Assembly (NCBI GenBank): GCA_037349105.1
Contig: JAYJMM010000066.1
Span: forward strand, 248,001 to 312,000
DNA: 64,000 bases
Direction: 5' to 3'
Source: Limnomonas spitsbergensis
Lineage: Eukaryota > Chlorophyta > Chlorophyceae > Chlamydomonadales
Both the position numbers and the translations under genes were made by a program. Positions 11,560 through 23,880 of the stretch are shown here, piece after piece (within the stretch, counting starts at the first letter, position 1; every line of letters begins with the position of its first letter). The notes under the pieces are model-generated. The model worked only from the letters and a program-made list of their open reading frames with translations, made no database searches and was not told the origin of the DNA.

Positions 11560-13350
11560 AGAGGGGGCATGCAGCAAGGGGGTGGGTATGGCACATTGTG
11601 TGAAAACAAGTCAAAGAAGAAACGCCATGCAGAGACATGAGGGTTAAGGAAACCATGCAGCATCAAAAGAGGCCCCCACGTTTGCTCCGCTGCCATACAG
11701 ATTTATTTTCTTGCACAACTTGCGTTACACGTCAGCAGAGATAAGGATTAGAGTGGTCATGTCTTGGGTTGAGTTCTGTGTATAGGGTTGAGAAACGCGG
11801 GATGAGGTAAGAGAGGCCGCTTGAACTAGTAGGAGGATGTGCAGCCCTGGATCCGGCTTAAGCCCCATCAAAGTGTGGCAGATATTCGAATATAAAGCCT
11901 TCATGGCCAAGGGTTTAAGATTGAGGTTCAGGCTGTGGCGCGTGCAGCCAAGCTGGATGGGGCAATGCCAGTAGGTGGACGGGGGTGGGGTGAATGCCAA
12001 TTCATCATTGCCCTCACCGTGTTTCGTTCCAGCCTGCCAGAAAGGTGGCTCTGAAGCCCGTAAGTAGCGACCTGTAGCGGGCAATTGCTGATTCAGGGCC
12101 TACATGGCAGTATCAATATTATGCAGGGTGCATAGCATTGGGGATGTGGACCGTCTGTTGCCAACAGGGCCTACAGGAAGGAAGCAGGATGCAACCAGGT
12201 GGCATACCGCATATGGCATGGGGGATCATCACTGCAAACAGAAGCGTCACTCAAGTCAAATTTATCAGAGAGGGGTGCTCGCCCTTCAGTGATGAGCGGC
12301 TGGCACTCACCGGGCGGTCATCTGCATGCACTGCCGCACCATTTGGGTTTGCTACAGCGCTTCCGCTTCTACCCAATGGAATACGGGTAGGGCGATGCCC
12401 CCACTCCCTCATGCCCATGTAACAACATGGCATGCCCATGCAACAACATGGCTGCCCGGCGGGCAGATCCACACTTCAATGCTTGTCAGGAAAGGCATGT
12501 TCAACTGGTGAACCACATTTTAGGACGATTTCCAGACAAAAGCATGATGCACAGGGGATGATGCAGTACATCATGCAGGAATACAGACTTGGGGAACGGC
12601 TGCTTAGGATCGAGGGGCTAATAAGGGAAGCCCTCACACATCTGAGGATCACAATAAACCCTAAACCCTGCATGCAGGGGTGACTAACATTGCGCCTCGG
12701 CTCTAAATTGGCACCTCCTGCACCAGATACATTACAAAACATAACTCTAGCTCGACGGCAGTCTCATTACGGATCCAAATTGCCTCCAAACTGGCACCTC
12801 TTGCACGGCACCTGGGCAGCCCAACTTATACTTCGCAAAAATAAGTCAAGAGCCCGTGAGGCAGTTACATGAACCTGACCCGAGCCCCCTAACCTGCAGG
12901 GTGCAGTCTGGGTGATGTCTCGTGGCTGTTTGCACCAGCCCCTGTAGCCGGTCTGCCACAACCTAGGGGGAGGGGAGGGGGGCACAGCTTGTTCAATGTC
13001 CAGATTGTTACATTTTTCAGACTGGGCAAACTAACTAACCGGTATACTGGGACATGAGTGTACAGGACATGAGGCGAGTGTACAGTACAGGACACGAGGA
13101 CAGCATTCAGTCAACAGGGACAGCACCAGACCTTATTGCGGCTACCCCTTTTCAAATGAGTGTTTGCACACGGCAAGGGGGGACACATGCCATAGGTCAG
13201 AGAGCCTCCAGGGCACAGCAGCAATCACATATAGCGGGAGCTCACACCACGGGTTGCTAACGCTTCCACCCTCATCCCTGCAATAACTATGAACACTTGC
13301 TGAAACGAAGACGATAGCTTCTGATCACAATTCTTGCTTTTGCTGGCTAG
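11560..13350. other. Long intron or intergenic stretch
   Basis: No exon could be supported on either strand. A short telomere-like piece (ATAAACCCTAAACCCT) lies near 12654. If the flanking minus-strand exons belong to one gene, this is an intron of about 1.8 kb. Confidence 0.4.
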
Positions 13351-14605
13351 CTACCAGCACGCAGCAGCGCAGATGTGGCCTGATGGCCTCCTCGAGCTGC
13401 TCCCTGGACACTGATGCCCCATGTGGGGCGGGAAGCAGTTTCTCTCCCCTGAATGATGGTCAGCCGCCCCCCACCTGTTCCACCAGCTCCTCTGGGCTGA
13501 GCACCACCAGCAACAGGGGCACGGGGACAAGGACATCCCCAGATGAGGCATGGCAGTGTCGAGCAGGAGCGCCCTGAAAGGTAGATCAGGTTTGTGCATA
13601 TTTAGATTGAACCATCTGTTGGGTGCAGGTGACGTCAGCCTTCAACCACACGGAAATGAACAGGAGTAGATTAATTAATGAAAATGAGAGATATTCCCAA
13701 TAGATCAGAAGATAAAAATGTAAAACAGATCATTCACGGTGTCTAAATTTCACGAGTCATGAGTCATGAGTCTCATGCAGCGTGAGGTGGCTGTAGACTG
13801 ACGTTCTTTTCCATATAATTTCAGCAAGGTGCCCAAGAGGAGGATTGTGGTGCGTTTTTGCAAAGCTTGAGGTCTGCAGTTAGGGCGGTGCCCCGTAGAC
13901 CACGTGACCAGAGGCCAACTAAGATGCAAGATAATTACAGGAACCACGTCAAAACAAGGAAGAGAACAGAACCTAGCCATCCTTGAGGCAAAATCCAACT
14001 CAGCCCCACCCTAAAGGATCAAAATATGTGATTAAGTTTTCGGTTTGACTCCACCCCCTCGCCTAGTAAACACCACCTAGCCATCCTTGAGGCAAAATCC
14101 ACCTCTGCCCATCTCCCAAGGTTTTGATGAGGTGCAAGTTTTCATTTCGTGTTTGACGCTTTCGCACTCCGCCCTCCACCCCTTACAAAGGTAGCCAAGA
14201 GGTGTCCACCCACCTCTGTCTGCCCCCCGCCCTGGCTCTTTTCCAGAACTCCTGCCGCCTCCCTTGGCATGGACCTCATCCAACACACACACGCAACATT
14301 GTTCATCGGCAGCGGCGGGTTGACCGGCACCTCACACACACCGGCGGCAGGGGCGGCGCCCTTTGGGAGCACGGTCTGGAACCAGGTGTCCACCGCCTGG
14401 GTGGCCTTGCAGTACCAGGGGGTCGTGACGGCGGTGGCACTAAATTGCACGCGTATGCGCAGCTCCCCATCAGTGCCCTTGAGCGCCCTGGAGGGGTACA
14501 CCAGCAAGAGAGGCAAGGGAGGGAGCAGAGCGCTGGGATTTGAGGTGTACATCAGGCCACCATTGGGGGACGGCCGGAAGGTCACAACAGGGCAAACAAT
14601 TCTGG
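13350..14605 (-). CDS. Internal exons of an unrecognised protein
   Basis: Two well-supported exon bodies are seen. The first, 14605-14342, encodes RIVCPVVTFRPSPNGG, then ALLPPLPLLLVYPSRALKG, ELRIRVQFSATAVTTPWY and AVDTWFQTVLPKG, ending at a GTGTGTG donor. The second, 13573-13475, encodes GDVLVPVPLLLVVLSPEEL and ends GAACAG/GTGG; a following exon near 13406-13360 continues LEEAIRPHLRCCVL. Both main exons share a PLLLV(V/Y) hydrophobic strand followed by a charged helix, like two strands of an alpha/beta fold. No family was recognised. They probably belong with the exons at 10.2-11.6 kb. Confidence 0.45.
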
Positions 14606-15063
14606 CTGCAGCTTGTGAGGCAGCTGGAGTGTGCTCAAGTATCCCATGAGCCGGGTGTCAAAGTATCACATGAGCCGAGTGTCAAAGTATCACATGAGCA
14701 GAGAGACAGCAGCAGCAGCAGCAGCTGGTGATGCCTGTTGATGCGATGGGCCTGGTTGGGGGCGTGAGACCAAGTAGGGGAAACCAACAGCGATGCTCAG
14801 GCCCTACCTGGTATACATGCAGGAGTCCCCTACCCTACCCAATCTGTTTGCCTGTCAGCCTAGGTCTGCTGGCTAAGGCAAGGATGCAGCCTAGGACACG
14901 GCCACACTGTTTCCCGAACGCCACACTTCCACCTCAAGGGCCGAGTGTTTTTCGTTTCTTTCTGACTCAGTAACGAAACCCTTCTGGGCAAAAATAAAAG
15001 CATGAGCTAGGAAAATGAAATTACAGGGGCAGAGACCAGGGCGCTACACTCTGACCTGGTGAC

Positions 15064-18000
15064 CTCTTTCAGCGTGTTCTTTGCCAGCTTCTCCTGTTGC
15101 TTGGCCTTGGCCTTCAGCACTCGATTCTCGTCTTTTTTCAATCGCTGTTCCTCCTGAGACACTCACGGCAACAGGCAGCAACAAATCTGAACCGAAGCTA
15201 TACCAGATGATCCTCCACATGCCATCCGAAGCGTGTCCTCACTTAGTGTCACCACTTGCAGGCAAAGGAGTCTATATAGAGAGAGACTATTTGATAAAAG
15301 AGTCGTCAGAATAATGACTTCCATTCAATGAGGCATACAACATGTGGGCATGGGTGCTCATCTGAGGTGTTGTTGCACATGGCCTGCCTGTGCTTTTTAC
15401 CTTGATGCTCTCCATCTCCCTCTTTGCAGCCATCATGTCTTCAGCACTCCTCCGCTTCTTCTGAGACAGCCGAGGCAGACATACGGAAGGTCAGATACAC
15501 AAAACATATGCCTGCCAGCTCACATGTGCTATACGTACAGGCTGTGAGAGGTGGGTGATGCATGAGTAGTACGTGTCCATTGGGTAAGAGAGTAAGGCAA
15601 AGAGGAATACTGAGAGGAACTCATTGCCTAGATTATGATGAACAGGAGCATGGAAGGTCCTCCCTAGGTGCCCCACATACAGGAGTGCAGGCGGGAGCAA
15701 AGATCTCAGGTGGCCTCCTTCATCCACGTCTGTGGGCATATTATGTACGTGTCCCTACCTTGGGCACTACAAGGTCCCCCTCTGCAGCTGCATGCGGTAC
15801 TTTCATCTCGATGCTGTTGATAGGCAGGGTGGTACATCCTTGCTGCTGGTCCCTGCTCCCCGCATCCACCTGGTCCCCGCTCCCTGCCAGCACATGTACA
15901 GTGTGGACGCGGAGGAGCCCGGCCTGGTCAGGTGACGGCAGGGGGCCGGGAGTGATGACCTCAGGGGTGTCCGCATGGGGTGAAAGAACTGCAGTTGCAG
16001 GACCAGCGGAGATGGACGGGGGCACTTGGGACTCGGACCTTCTTAACCGACTGGCTTCCTGAAACACACAACACAAGGTGCAACACTCAATATAAACTGC
16101 ATGCAATGCATGGTAAGGATGCAATGCATGCAATGCATGGTAAGAATGCCCATGTGGTCTCAGATGCCCAGTCGAATGACTCACCTGTCAGGAACAGATT
16201 TCAAATGGCTCTGTAGCTTGTGAGGGGCTCCAGCCTAAATTTTTGCTGAAATAGTGTCATTTGGGTGTACAGTAGATTTGCTTTGCCTTCCCTCATGATT
16301 TATGTTGTTTGGGGCTGAGGGATCCATGAATATATTGTCGATGCCAGTTTTTAGTCAGAAATTAAGAGAATTGGTCGACTATTTGCCCTGAGGGTAGAGC
16401 ATGTAAAGACATCGTGTTGTCATATCCGAGTGAAGGTGAATCAAATCTACGGGTACACTCATTATTTGTTAAGTGAACACTTCAATTGTTCCAAGTCTAC
16501 CTGAGCAAGTGAGCCTGGCACATTAGTACTCCATACCGATAACTTGACAGTCCGCTCCTGTGGACGAATTCTCTTTTTTGTCAGCAATACCCTGCACTGT
16601 TCCAAATCTGTTCCTATTTCTCAGCAATGTGATTTAACCTGTGGGTTCTGAAAATGTGGGGACCTGCCAATCTGCAGCTGGGTACAACCTTCACAAGCTG
16701 AAGAAAAACAAGCCCAAGGGGACTGGTGACTGCTGGCAAGCATTAATTGAACAACATTTGACTTGATAGTAAATGAGCCACTCTCAATAATGTGTCAAGG
16801 CCCCTTTCATCATCGAACTGCACGTCCAGATGATTCTTCTTTCACATCCAGGTTTCACCCCCCAACTTGGAGGCCTTTCGTGAGAAATAAGAACTACGTG
16901 TGGTTTCCAATCCTTCGTGATGTTTATCGGATCCCTACGTATAGGCGATTAGACCAGCCCGTACGGGATACGCGCATTCTTCCCCGTGTCATTGCAATTG
17001 TGGATCAATCACTCGACGGTACCTCAGTAATCTTTTGCAATTTCCCTCACGACCAGCTACGGCATTTCATGCTGAGGGGTTAACCAATCGTTCAGGTTTC
17101 ACCCCCCAAATTGGAGGCCTTTCGTACAAGTTTAAGCAGGGTTAACCATCATTGAGAACTCATACAAAGAAAGCCTCATACCTTGATGTTTTTCTTTTCC
17201 CGCTTTGCAGCTTCCTTGTCTTCTGCGCACCTCCTTTTCTTCTGACGCAGCCGGGGCAAATAAATAGACTGTCAGGGACATCAGGCATACCAATGCAAAC
17301 ACACTCATGTGGCTGTGATGTAAAGGCTATCAGAGTCAGATGATACGACTGGGAGACACTTCCAACAGGCCATGCACCAAGGTTGCAGATTCTGATGAGC
17401 ATGACCATGAGAGCTCACCCGTAGGTGTAGGGATGACGCAGGGGCAGGGTCCAACACTTGTCTCTTCCTCAGGTTGCTACCTTACTGCGTCTTTGGCGAA
17501 TCATTGATGTCTGTGTACCTACTAGGTGGTACCTTTGGCATTGCAAGGTCCCCCTCTGCGGCTGCATGCGGTGCATCTGTTTTGATACGGTTGATAGGCA
17601 GGGCGGTACATCCTTGCTGCTGGTCCCCGCTCCCTTCCAGCACATGTACAGTGTGGACACCTGGAAGCATGGCCTGGTCAGGTGATCGCAGGGGGCCGGG
17701 AGTGATGACCTCAGAGGGGTCCGCAGGGGGGGGAACAACTGCAGTGGCAGGCCCAGTGGACATGGACGGGAGCACTTGGGACTCGGACCTTCTTAACCGA
17801 CTGGCTTCCTGAAACGCACAACAAAACACAAGGTGCCCCACTCAATATGAGGTGCTTCCAAAGCATGATGAGCCTACGCCTGACATCACATTCCAATCGT
17901 GCCAAGCTGCCCTCCTCAGTCAAGATTAAAACTTGTTGCTCCTGCTTGCGAGCGGCCACACCTCAAAGTGCGTTCAAAAGTTGCATGCTCACCTCCTGCT

Positions 18001-21000
18001 GTTCCACTCACAACCCAGCCAAGCGGCTACAAACGCAGAATTGATAACAAGAGCGATGATTCTCACTCAGCATGGCCTACCAACATACACATCAGAACAA
18101 CCCCTGGGTGTATCGATCTAATTGTAAACCTCCAAGAGGTCCAAGCATCCTGCCCCTTATGTTTAGCCTCTCCCTGTGGGGTGTCCACGGCCATCTGCCT
18201 CAAAAGGGTGCTGGTGCAGCCCGCTTACTGTGATACCGTATCCACCTACTAATTCAACATGAGTGGACGTCAGTTGATCGTGTGCATGCACATAACCAGC
18301 CCCTGCAGCCCACCTTCATGATCTGCTTTCCCCTCTTGGCAGCCTTCGCTTCCTCAGTGCTTCCCTTTCTCTTCTTCTGAGACAGCAGGGGCAGAGAAAT
18401 GTAATATTAAATGCAAACACGTATGCTCTATCTCAGGTGGCCTCCTTCATCCACGTCTGTGGGCATATTATGTACGTGTCCCTACCTTGGGCACTACAAG
18501 GTCCCCCTCTGCAGCTGCATGCGGTGCTTTCATCTCGATGCTGTTGATAGGCAGGGTGGTACATCCTTGCTGCTGGTCCCCGCTCCCTTCCAGCACATGT
18601 ACAGTGTGCACGACTAGGAGCCCGGCCTGGTCAGGTGATCGCAGAGGGCCGGGAGCGATGACCTCAGGGGGGTCCGCAGGGGGTGAAACATCTGCAGGAC
18701 CAGGCCCAGCGGACATGGGTGGGGGCACTCGGGTCTTGGACCTTCTTAACCGCCGGGCCTCCTGCGACAAACAACACAACGTGCAACACTCAATATGAGC
18801 TACAGGGAAAACATGATGAATCTATGCCTGCTATCACACCTGTTCGGCTCCCCTTGTGATGCCTGGTATCCCAACTGAGTAGGGGTGACCCTTACCCGGG
18901 TTACCCCATAATTTGCATGTCCTCTTCCCCGACCAAATCCCCTAACAAGATATTGCTTTGCCTGTTTGACGTCCGGCCTAACGCTTTGATTTGATTTTAA
19001 CAGGTGACTGATTTACCAGCATGCAAGTCTGTCAAGACCCAAACTCACTGCTTGGTGTCTTCATCTAAGACTTGAAGAGGGGTTAGCACAAGGTCAGTGA
19101 CTTATGAAAGCTGTCACACCTCCACTCCCTTTGAATGCGTACGACAGGAGCCACTTTCAACGTGTGGTGCCCGCATCCTACCGGCACGTTCAGACCGTCC
19201 TTTCACTCACAACTTTAGTCTGCCTCAAAGTCCCTTTTCCACCCTTATAAGGCTGTATGTTGGTAAAGGCGCCTCATGAATAGTGGCATGCGTTCACGTT
19301 TGATGAACATGACCCCCCCCCCCCCACTCTTCACCGAAGTCCACCACCCAGAACCAATGGCCAGGAGGAGTGACCTCTTTCTCTCAATGTGTCCCATTGT
19401 CTTTTCGCTGACCCCTATCAAAAGTGGCTGCTGCCTTGATGCTGTCCCGTCTGCAACCATGGAATGGTATGGAGACCATCAAGGTACCCAACACACATGT
19501 CAAAATAACCTCTCGGTGTGCCCAGCCAGCCAGCAGCCAGCCAGAAGTCAGCAAGAAGTCAGCAAGAAGCCGGTCAGCAGCCAGTGAACAGCCAGTGAGC
19601 AGCCAGTGAGCAGCCAGCCAGCAGCCAGCCAACAGCCAGCCAGCCAGCAGCAGCCAGCCAGCAGCCAGCCAGCCAGCCAGCCAGGAGCCACAACAAAAAA
19701 CACATGAAGTCTGATTGCTGCTGTTCAATGAGGTATACACCGTGTGTAAAACAGTGAACATTGATTGAAGGGGGGGGGGGTGCACACTTGCACATGGCCG
19801 GCTCATGCTGCCTACCTTGATTTTCTTCTTCTCCCTCCTAGCAGCTTCCTTGTCGTCAGAGCTCCGCTTTGCAGCCTTCTGTGATGTCGGAGGGAAAGTG
19901 GAATGTCAAATGCACCCATGTGGCTCAAGTACACAGGGCCCTGAGAGGTGGATGATGAAGCATCATGTCACTTTCAATGGGAATAAGGCAAACGAGTAGA
20001 ACTGAGTGCTCAGTAGCAGATCCAGATGAGCAGAAGCGTGAGCGCTCCACTTAGGGGTCCCATGCAGTGGGTAAAGGCAGGGGCAAGGTATTGGCAAGGT
20101 CCAACACCTGCCTGTATCTCAGGTTGCTTCCTCAATCCATGTCTATGGTGTATCAAGCATGTATCCGGTGTCCCTACCTTGGGCACTGCAAGGTCCCCCT
20201 CTGAGGCTGCATGCGGTGCTTCTGTCTCCATGCTGTTGATAGGCAGGGCGGTACATCCTTGCTGCTGGTCCCCGCTCCCTTCCAGCACATGTACCGTGTG
20301 GACGCCTAGGAGCCTGGCCTGGTCAGGTGATCGCAGAGGGCGAGGAGTGATCGCCTTAGGGGGGTCGACATGGCAAGAACCAACAGCAGCAGGGCAGGCC
20401 TTCGGCAGGAACTCCTCAGCCAGGAGCGACTTGAGAGCGTCGGCGAGGCTGCCACCGATGCATGGTTGCTGCTGGTGCAGCTGCTGCTGGTCAGGTGCTT
20501 GCACGGGGCCTAGAGCATTGCCTGCTGTGGGGTCGTCATGTTCAAGCTCAGGGGTCGCACCCACAGGCAGCCTGCCGCAATCCTGCGCTGTGCAGGGTCC
20601 CTGGGGATCTCTATTTGCAACCGGCAGCTGCGATAATCGTATGCTGTTGCTCTGGGGCTGCACGGGAGGTGCAGTGCTATGCAACGCTGCGTTAGGCTCG
20701 TTTATTACCCCAGCATGGTTGGACAATGCTGGAGGCACCGCTGCTGGCACTTGTCCACGTAACTGCCAAACGCTGACTGCCTGCTGTCCAAGCACCACTC
20801 GTTGCCCTTCGTGAGCCGCGTCCTCTCTGTGCTGTGCCCCCTGCCAGACATAGTTTCCCTGCTGGACTGGGTGGCCTGCCTGCCCCTGCTGGACTGTGTG
20901 GCCTGCCTGCCCCTGCTGGACTGTGTGGCCTGCCTGCCCCTGCTGGACTGGGTGGCCTGCCTGCCCCTGCTGGACTGGGTGGCCTGCCTGCCCCTGCCGG

Positions 21001-21798
21001 CCTTCAGAGTCTAGAGAGGAGACGTGAATGCCGCCTTGACGGAGATACTCCTCAGCTTCAGGTATCGAGTTAAAGCCTTTGAATTGAGCACCCTGTGAAC
21101 GTTGCAATGAACATGGTGCATGGTGGATGTGCATGGAGCATGGTGCATGGAGCTTGGAGCATGGTGCATGGTGCATGGTGCATCGATCATGGTGCATGGT
21201 GCATCGAGCATGTTGCATGGTGCATCGAGCATGGTGCATGGAGCATGGTGCATGGTGCATCGAGCATGGTGCATGGAGCATGGTGCAAGAGAAATGGTTA
21301 AGGAGCTGTGTGCAAAATGCATGTGTAGGGGCCTGGTGCATGAAGAATAATATAGGAGCGTGGCGAAAACCGTGTCGGAAAATAATGCAGGGAGCAAAGA
21401 GCATGGTGCATCGAGCATGGTGCATGGCGCATGAGGGAGGAATAAGGAACATGGTGCATTAATCATGTTATTGGAGCATGATGCATGAAGAAAGATTCAT
21501 GAGCTGATGAGTATGGTGTATGGAGCAAGATGCATTGAAAAATGCATGTAGCTTGAGCAAACAAATATAACATGAGCAGTAGAATAATGGAGACGGAGAC
21601 ACATGGGGCAGCAACCCACCCCCCCCCTCACCATCCCCCCTCCATATGCAGCTTCTTTACACCCTCCGTCCCATAGAAACACAAACATAACTCACACCGA
21701 ATTTATCCACTAAGGGCATGACGTCGTCCCAGCTGTTAAATAGGCCAATAATCCTGCCTCGGCGTACCGCGTACACAGCCTTCATATGAACAAACAAG
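15064..21798 (-). CDS. Modular gene: viroplasmin/RNase H1-N-like domain plus amplified coiled-coil modules (copy 1)
   Basis: Exon 1 (21798-21696) encodes KAVYAVRRGRIIGLFNSWDD, the conserved core of the RNase H1 N-terminal (Cauli_VI type) domain. Exon 2 (21092-20178, 305 codons) completes it with GAQFKGFNSIPEAEEYLRQ, then a Gln/Gly-rich stretch (repeats of QQGQAGHPV) and a Pro/Gln-rich tail ending AVPK. Then come phase-0 exons: 19878-19816, 18761-18486, 18376-18314, 17808-17533, 17241-17182, 16058-15759, 15460-15401 and 15153-15064. Short exons are Lys/Arg/Glu-rich helices (KKRRSAEDMMAAKREMESIK type). Longer ones start EASRLRRSESQ and carry PSPDQAGLL, HTVHVL and GDQQQG. The last short exon (EEQRLKKDENRVL onward) is coiled coil. 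No RNase H catalytic domain is seen. An upstream exon is expected because the frame is open before the first Met (21785). Confidence 0.7.
16847..17126. repeat. Direct repeat pair of 34 bp around a 210-bp insert
   Basis: The 34-bp sequence containing CCCCAACTTGGAGGCCTTTC recurs at 16847-16880 and 17093-17126 with one or two changes. Both copies lie within an intron of the modular gene. The segment between has a plus-strand open frame without known domain. Confidence 0.7.
19500..19682. repeat. CAGC-rich tandem repeat
   Basis: Units such as CAGCCAGCAGC and GTCAGCAAGAA alternate for about 180 bp in an intron of the modular gene. Open frames across it (repeated WLLAG or QPASSQ peptides) are products of the repeat. 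Confidence 0.9.
21100..21480. repeat. Heptamer-derived minisatellite in intron 1 of copy 1
   Basis: Imperfect repeats of GCATGGT, GCATGGA and GCATCGA fill the intron between the two halves of the viroplasmin-like domain. The same heptamer family occupies the same intron in copies 2 and 3. Repetitive frames here are not protein genes. Confidence 0.92.
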
Positions 21799-22385
21799 CT
21801 GTCTACCTGTCGTCCAGGATATCTGCTTTGAACAGCGGCGCACGAAGGCGGATGGGATGGGCCAACGTTAGAAGGATGATGGGTATTTTGCAGCCGGAGC
21901 AGGATGCTGGCATTGGTAGGAAACCTAGGTGACGGCGCATCAAGCCTCGAAATGTATAAATCTCTACGGGTGCGTGCCGACTTGACGATTTGGGGCAGAG
22001 ATTTGGGGTGGAAAGTCGGGTGGTGGAAAGTCGGGCCAACATTTCAGTGAGGTCGTATGGTTTGCGGTTTGGAAATCGTACATGTCGGGTAGTGCCCGGC
22101 TGCAACCATTTGTTTTTCCTCCGTCCGGCTTGACGCATATTCTCCTGGAATACTTGATCATATGAATGGAGCAATGTTCGTGTCTCCTACAGATTTCTGG
22201 ACTGCAGAATTGTGCGCGTGAGGATCAAGCCTCCCGGACAACGATTATGCTCAATTCGTATCGGGGCTGGCCCTCGTTACGCCATGTCCATCCGATAACC
22301 AGCTATCAAGCAGACAGATACTCATGGTGACCACCAATTAGGTGCAGCTGCGGCGTTCAGCTTTCGCAGTTGTCTCGAGGGGGAC

Positions 22386-23880
22386 ATGCGCAGGTGGCAG
22401 GTCGATCGTCTGCAGGCTGCCAGCCTAGACAACCTGTTCACCAGTCTGCCAGGAGTATGCGGAGGTGCGCTTGCTGAGACCCTTGGGCATCAGGAACATG
22501 CAGCCTTGCATGATAGGTACACGCAGCCTCGTATTAGTCATATGTGAAGGGGTGCATGCCACAAGTTGCGGCTAGGTGCATGGGGCAGCGGCACAGGCAG
22601 ACGGGTGGCAGCTAACCCCCCTGGTAAGGCCAGATATGGCATGCAATATGGCATGCAATATGCAATGCCCATGTGCACAAAGACGCATGGGCTGCATGGC
22701 GCAGGAGCGCAGGCAATGCATGAGACGTGGGATGGGCTTTCTCTGTTTTTCAGATCCCACTGCCCGGCCCTCTTGATAAAGGCGGCTGGGTGGATGTGTA
22801 GGCACTGTCAAAACAACAACATGACAGCAGGGTCGACGGTGCTGTGCGGGTAGGCGCAGGCGCTGCACAGACGTTGCTGCTGCACGCAGACATGTAAGCC
22901 ATGCGTGCTATCCCCATGCGCAGAGCCTGTGCATGGGGCATGCAGGAAACAGATGCCGCCATGTGTTGCCATGGCGATCGACTGCATGGCTGTTTGCATC
23001 TAGAGACATGTGGCACGCGCCAGGCAACAGTCCATTGAGTGTTTCAATTATTTCCTGATCTTTTGTTCAAATTACCGTCTCGGTCTTATACATGTTTCTG
23101 CTGCCTGAGCCGGTATGGAGGACGGCACATACGAAATTCACACATGCTGATGGCCCTTTGTACCCTGAGCCCTTCACCTCTAAACCTCAATCCCCGAACC
23201 CTAAATCTCGTGCCATGTAGCAGCCTCCCCGCTGCCTATGTCCAACGAAGTGGCCTCGACCATGCACGCAGAGGAGCTCAAAGTCAAGGGCCTGTGCTTG
23301 GAGCATACACAGCTGACAGCAGAGGTGGGCGGAGCGCATGTCCTCGCTGTTGTGGTTGTTGCTGTTGAAGTTGTTGTTGTTGTTGTTGTTGTCGTGTATG
23401 TCCTGTCGGCACAGCCAAGCACATGCTGGCTGGTGGGTGCTGGCTGGCCATTGTGCGCTTGTTTGTATGCCTAGCCTTGAATGGCTGTCGTTCGCTCGCT
23501 TCATGCCTGTTCTTGTCCGGCTGTTACATGATTGGGTTTCGTCCGTGTGGTAAATGGTGGATTATTGGATTATTGGATTCAACTTTGTTTGCCACCGGTA
23601 TTATCTGTGTTATGCTCTGGTATGATGTTGCGTCTCACGGATCGCCGGGACCCAAGCATGCTTAGAGCTTGGAGCATGCCTCTTGATGCGTGCAGGAGGC
23701 TGATGCGTACAGGAACTCAGCCTTGCTATGTTATTGATACTTGCCTGCGCTTGCTTGCGCAGCTCCATGTGATGAAGGCCGAGCGGATGAGACGAGAGCA
23801 GCAGCAGCAGCAGCAGCAGCTACGACAATGGCAGGAGGCATCTGCTTCCCATATCCCCGGAGTAGCGCAGACCAAGGTGA
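22386..23880 (+). CDS. Possible exons of an unrecognised plus-strand gene
   Basis: Three coding-like pieces with donor sites are visible. 22386-22514 starts MRRWQVDRLQAASLDNLFTS and ends before GTACACG. 23238-23325 starts MSNEVASTMHAEELKVKG and ends before GTGGGC. About 23764-23876 gives MKAERMRREQ, a run of seven CAG codons, then LRQWQEASASHIPGV, and ends before GTGAATAAA. Their helical, charged character resembles the Gln-rich frame at 26.0-27.2 kb, so they could be its 5' exons. Phases were not reconciled, and no family is known. Confidence 0.25.

Larger units (their letters stand above)
15401..19878 (-). repeat. Four-fold duplicated exon pair inside the modular gene
   Basis: The unit is a long exon (EASRLRR... 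to VPK; 92, 92 and 100 codons, plus the end of exon 2) followed by a short basic helix exon (20-21 codons). Copies of the short exon are at 19878-19816, 18376-18314, 17241-17182 and 15460-15401. Long-exon copies are at 18761-18486, 17808-17533 and 16058-15759, and the homologous tail of exon 2 ends at 20178. Intron sequence beside the long exons is also conserved (for example GTAGGGACACGTACATAAT after two copies), so whole genomic segments were duplicated. Confidence 0.88.

Noticed and set aside
19384..19806. Leu/Ala/Trp-rich frame resembling membrane helices (WLLAGW repeats)
   Set aside because: It is the reverse translation of the CAGC tandem repeat inside an intron.
6811..21798. Endogenous pararetrovirus suggested by the viroplasmin-like domain
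   Set aside because: The domain also occurs in cellular RNase H1; no capsid, movement protein or reverse transcriptase of that kind is nearby, and the copies have introns.
23187..23504. Poly-Asn frame on the minus strand
   Set aside because: It is the complement of a TTG/GTT microsatellite; no other coding sign.
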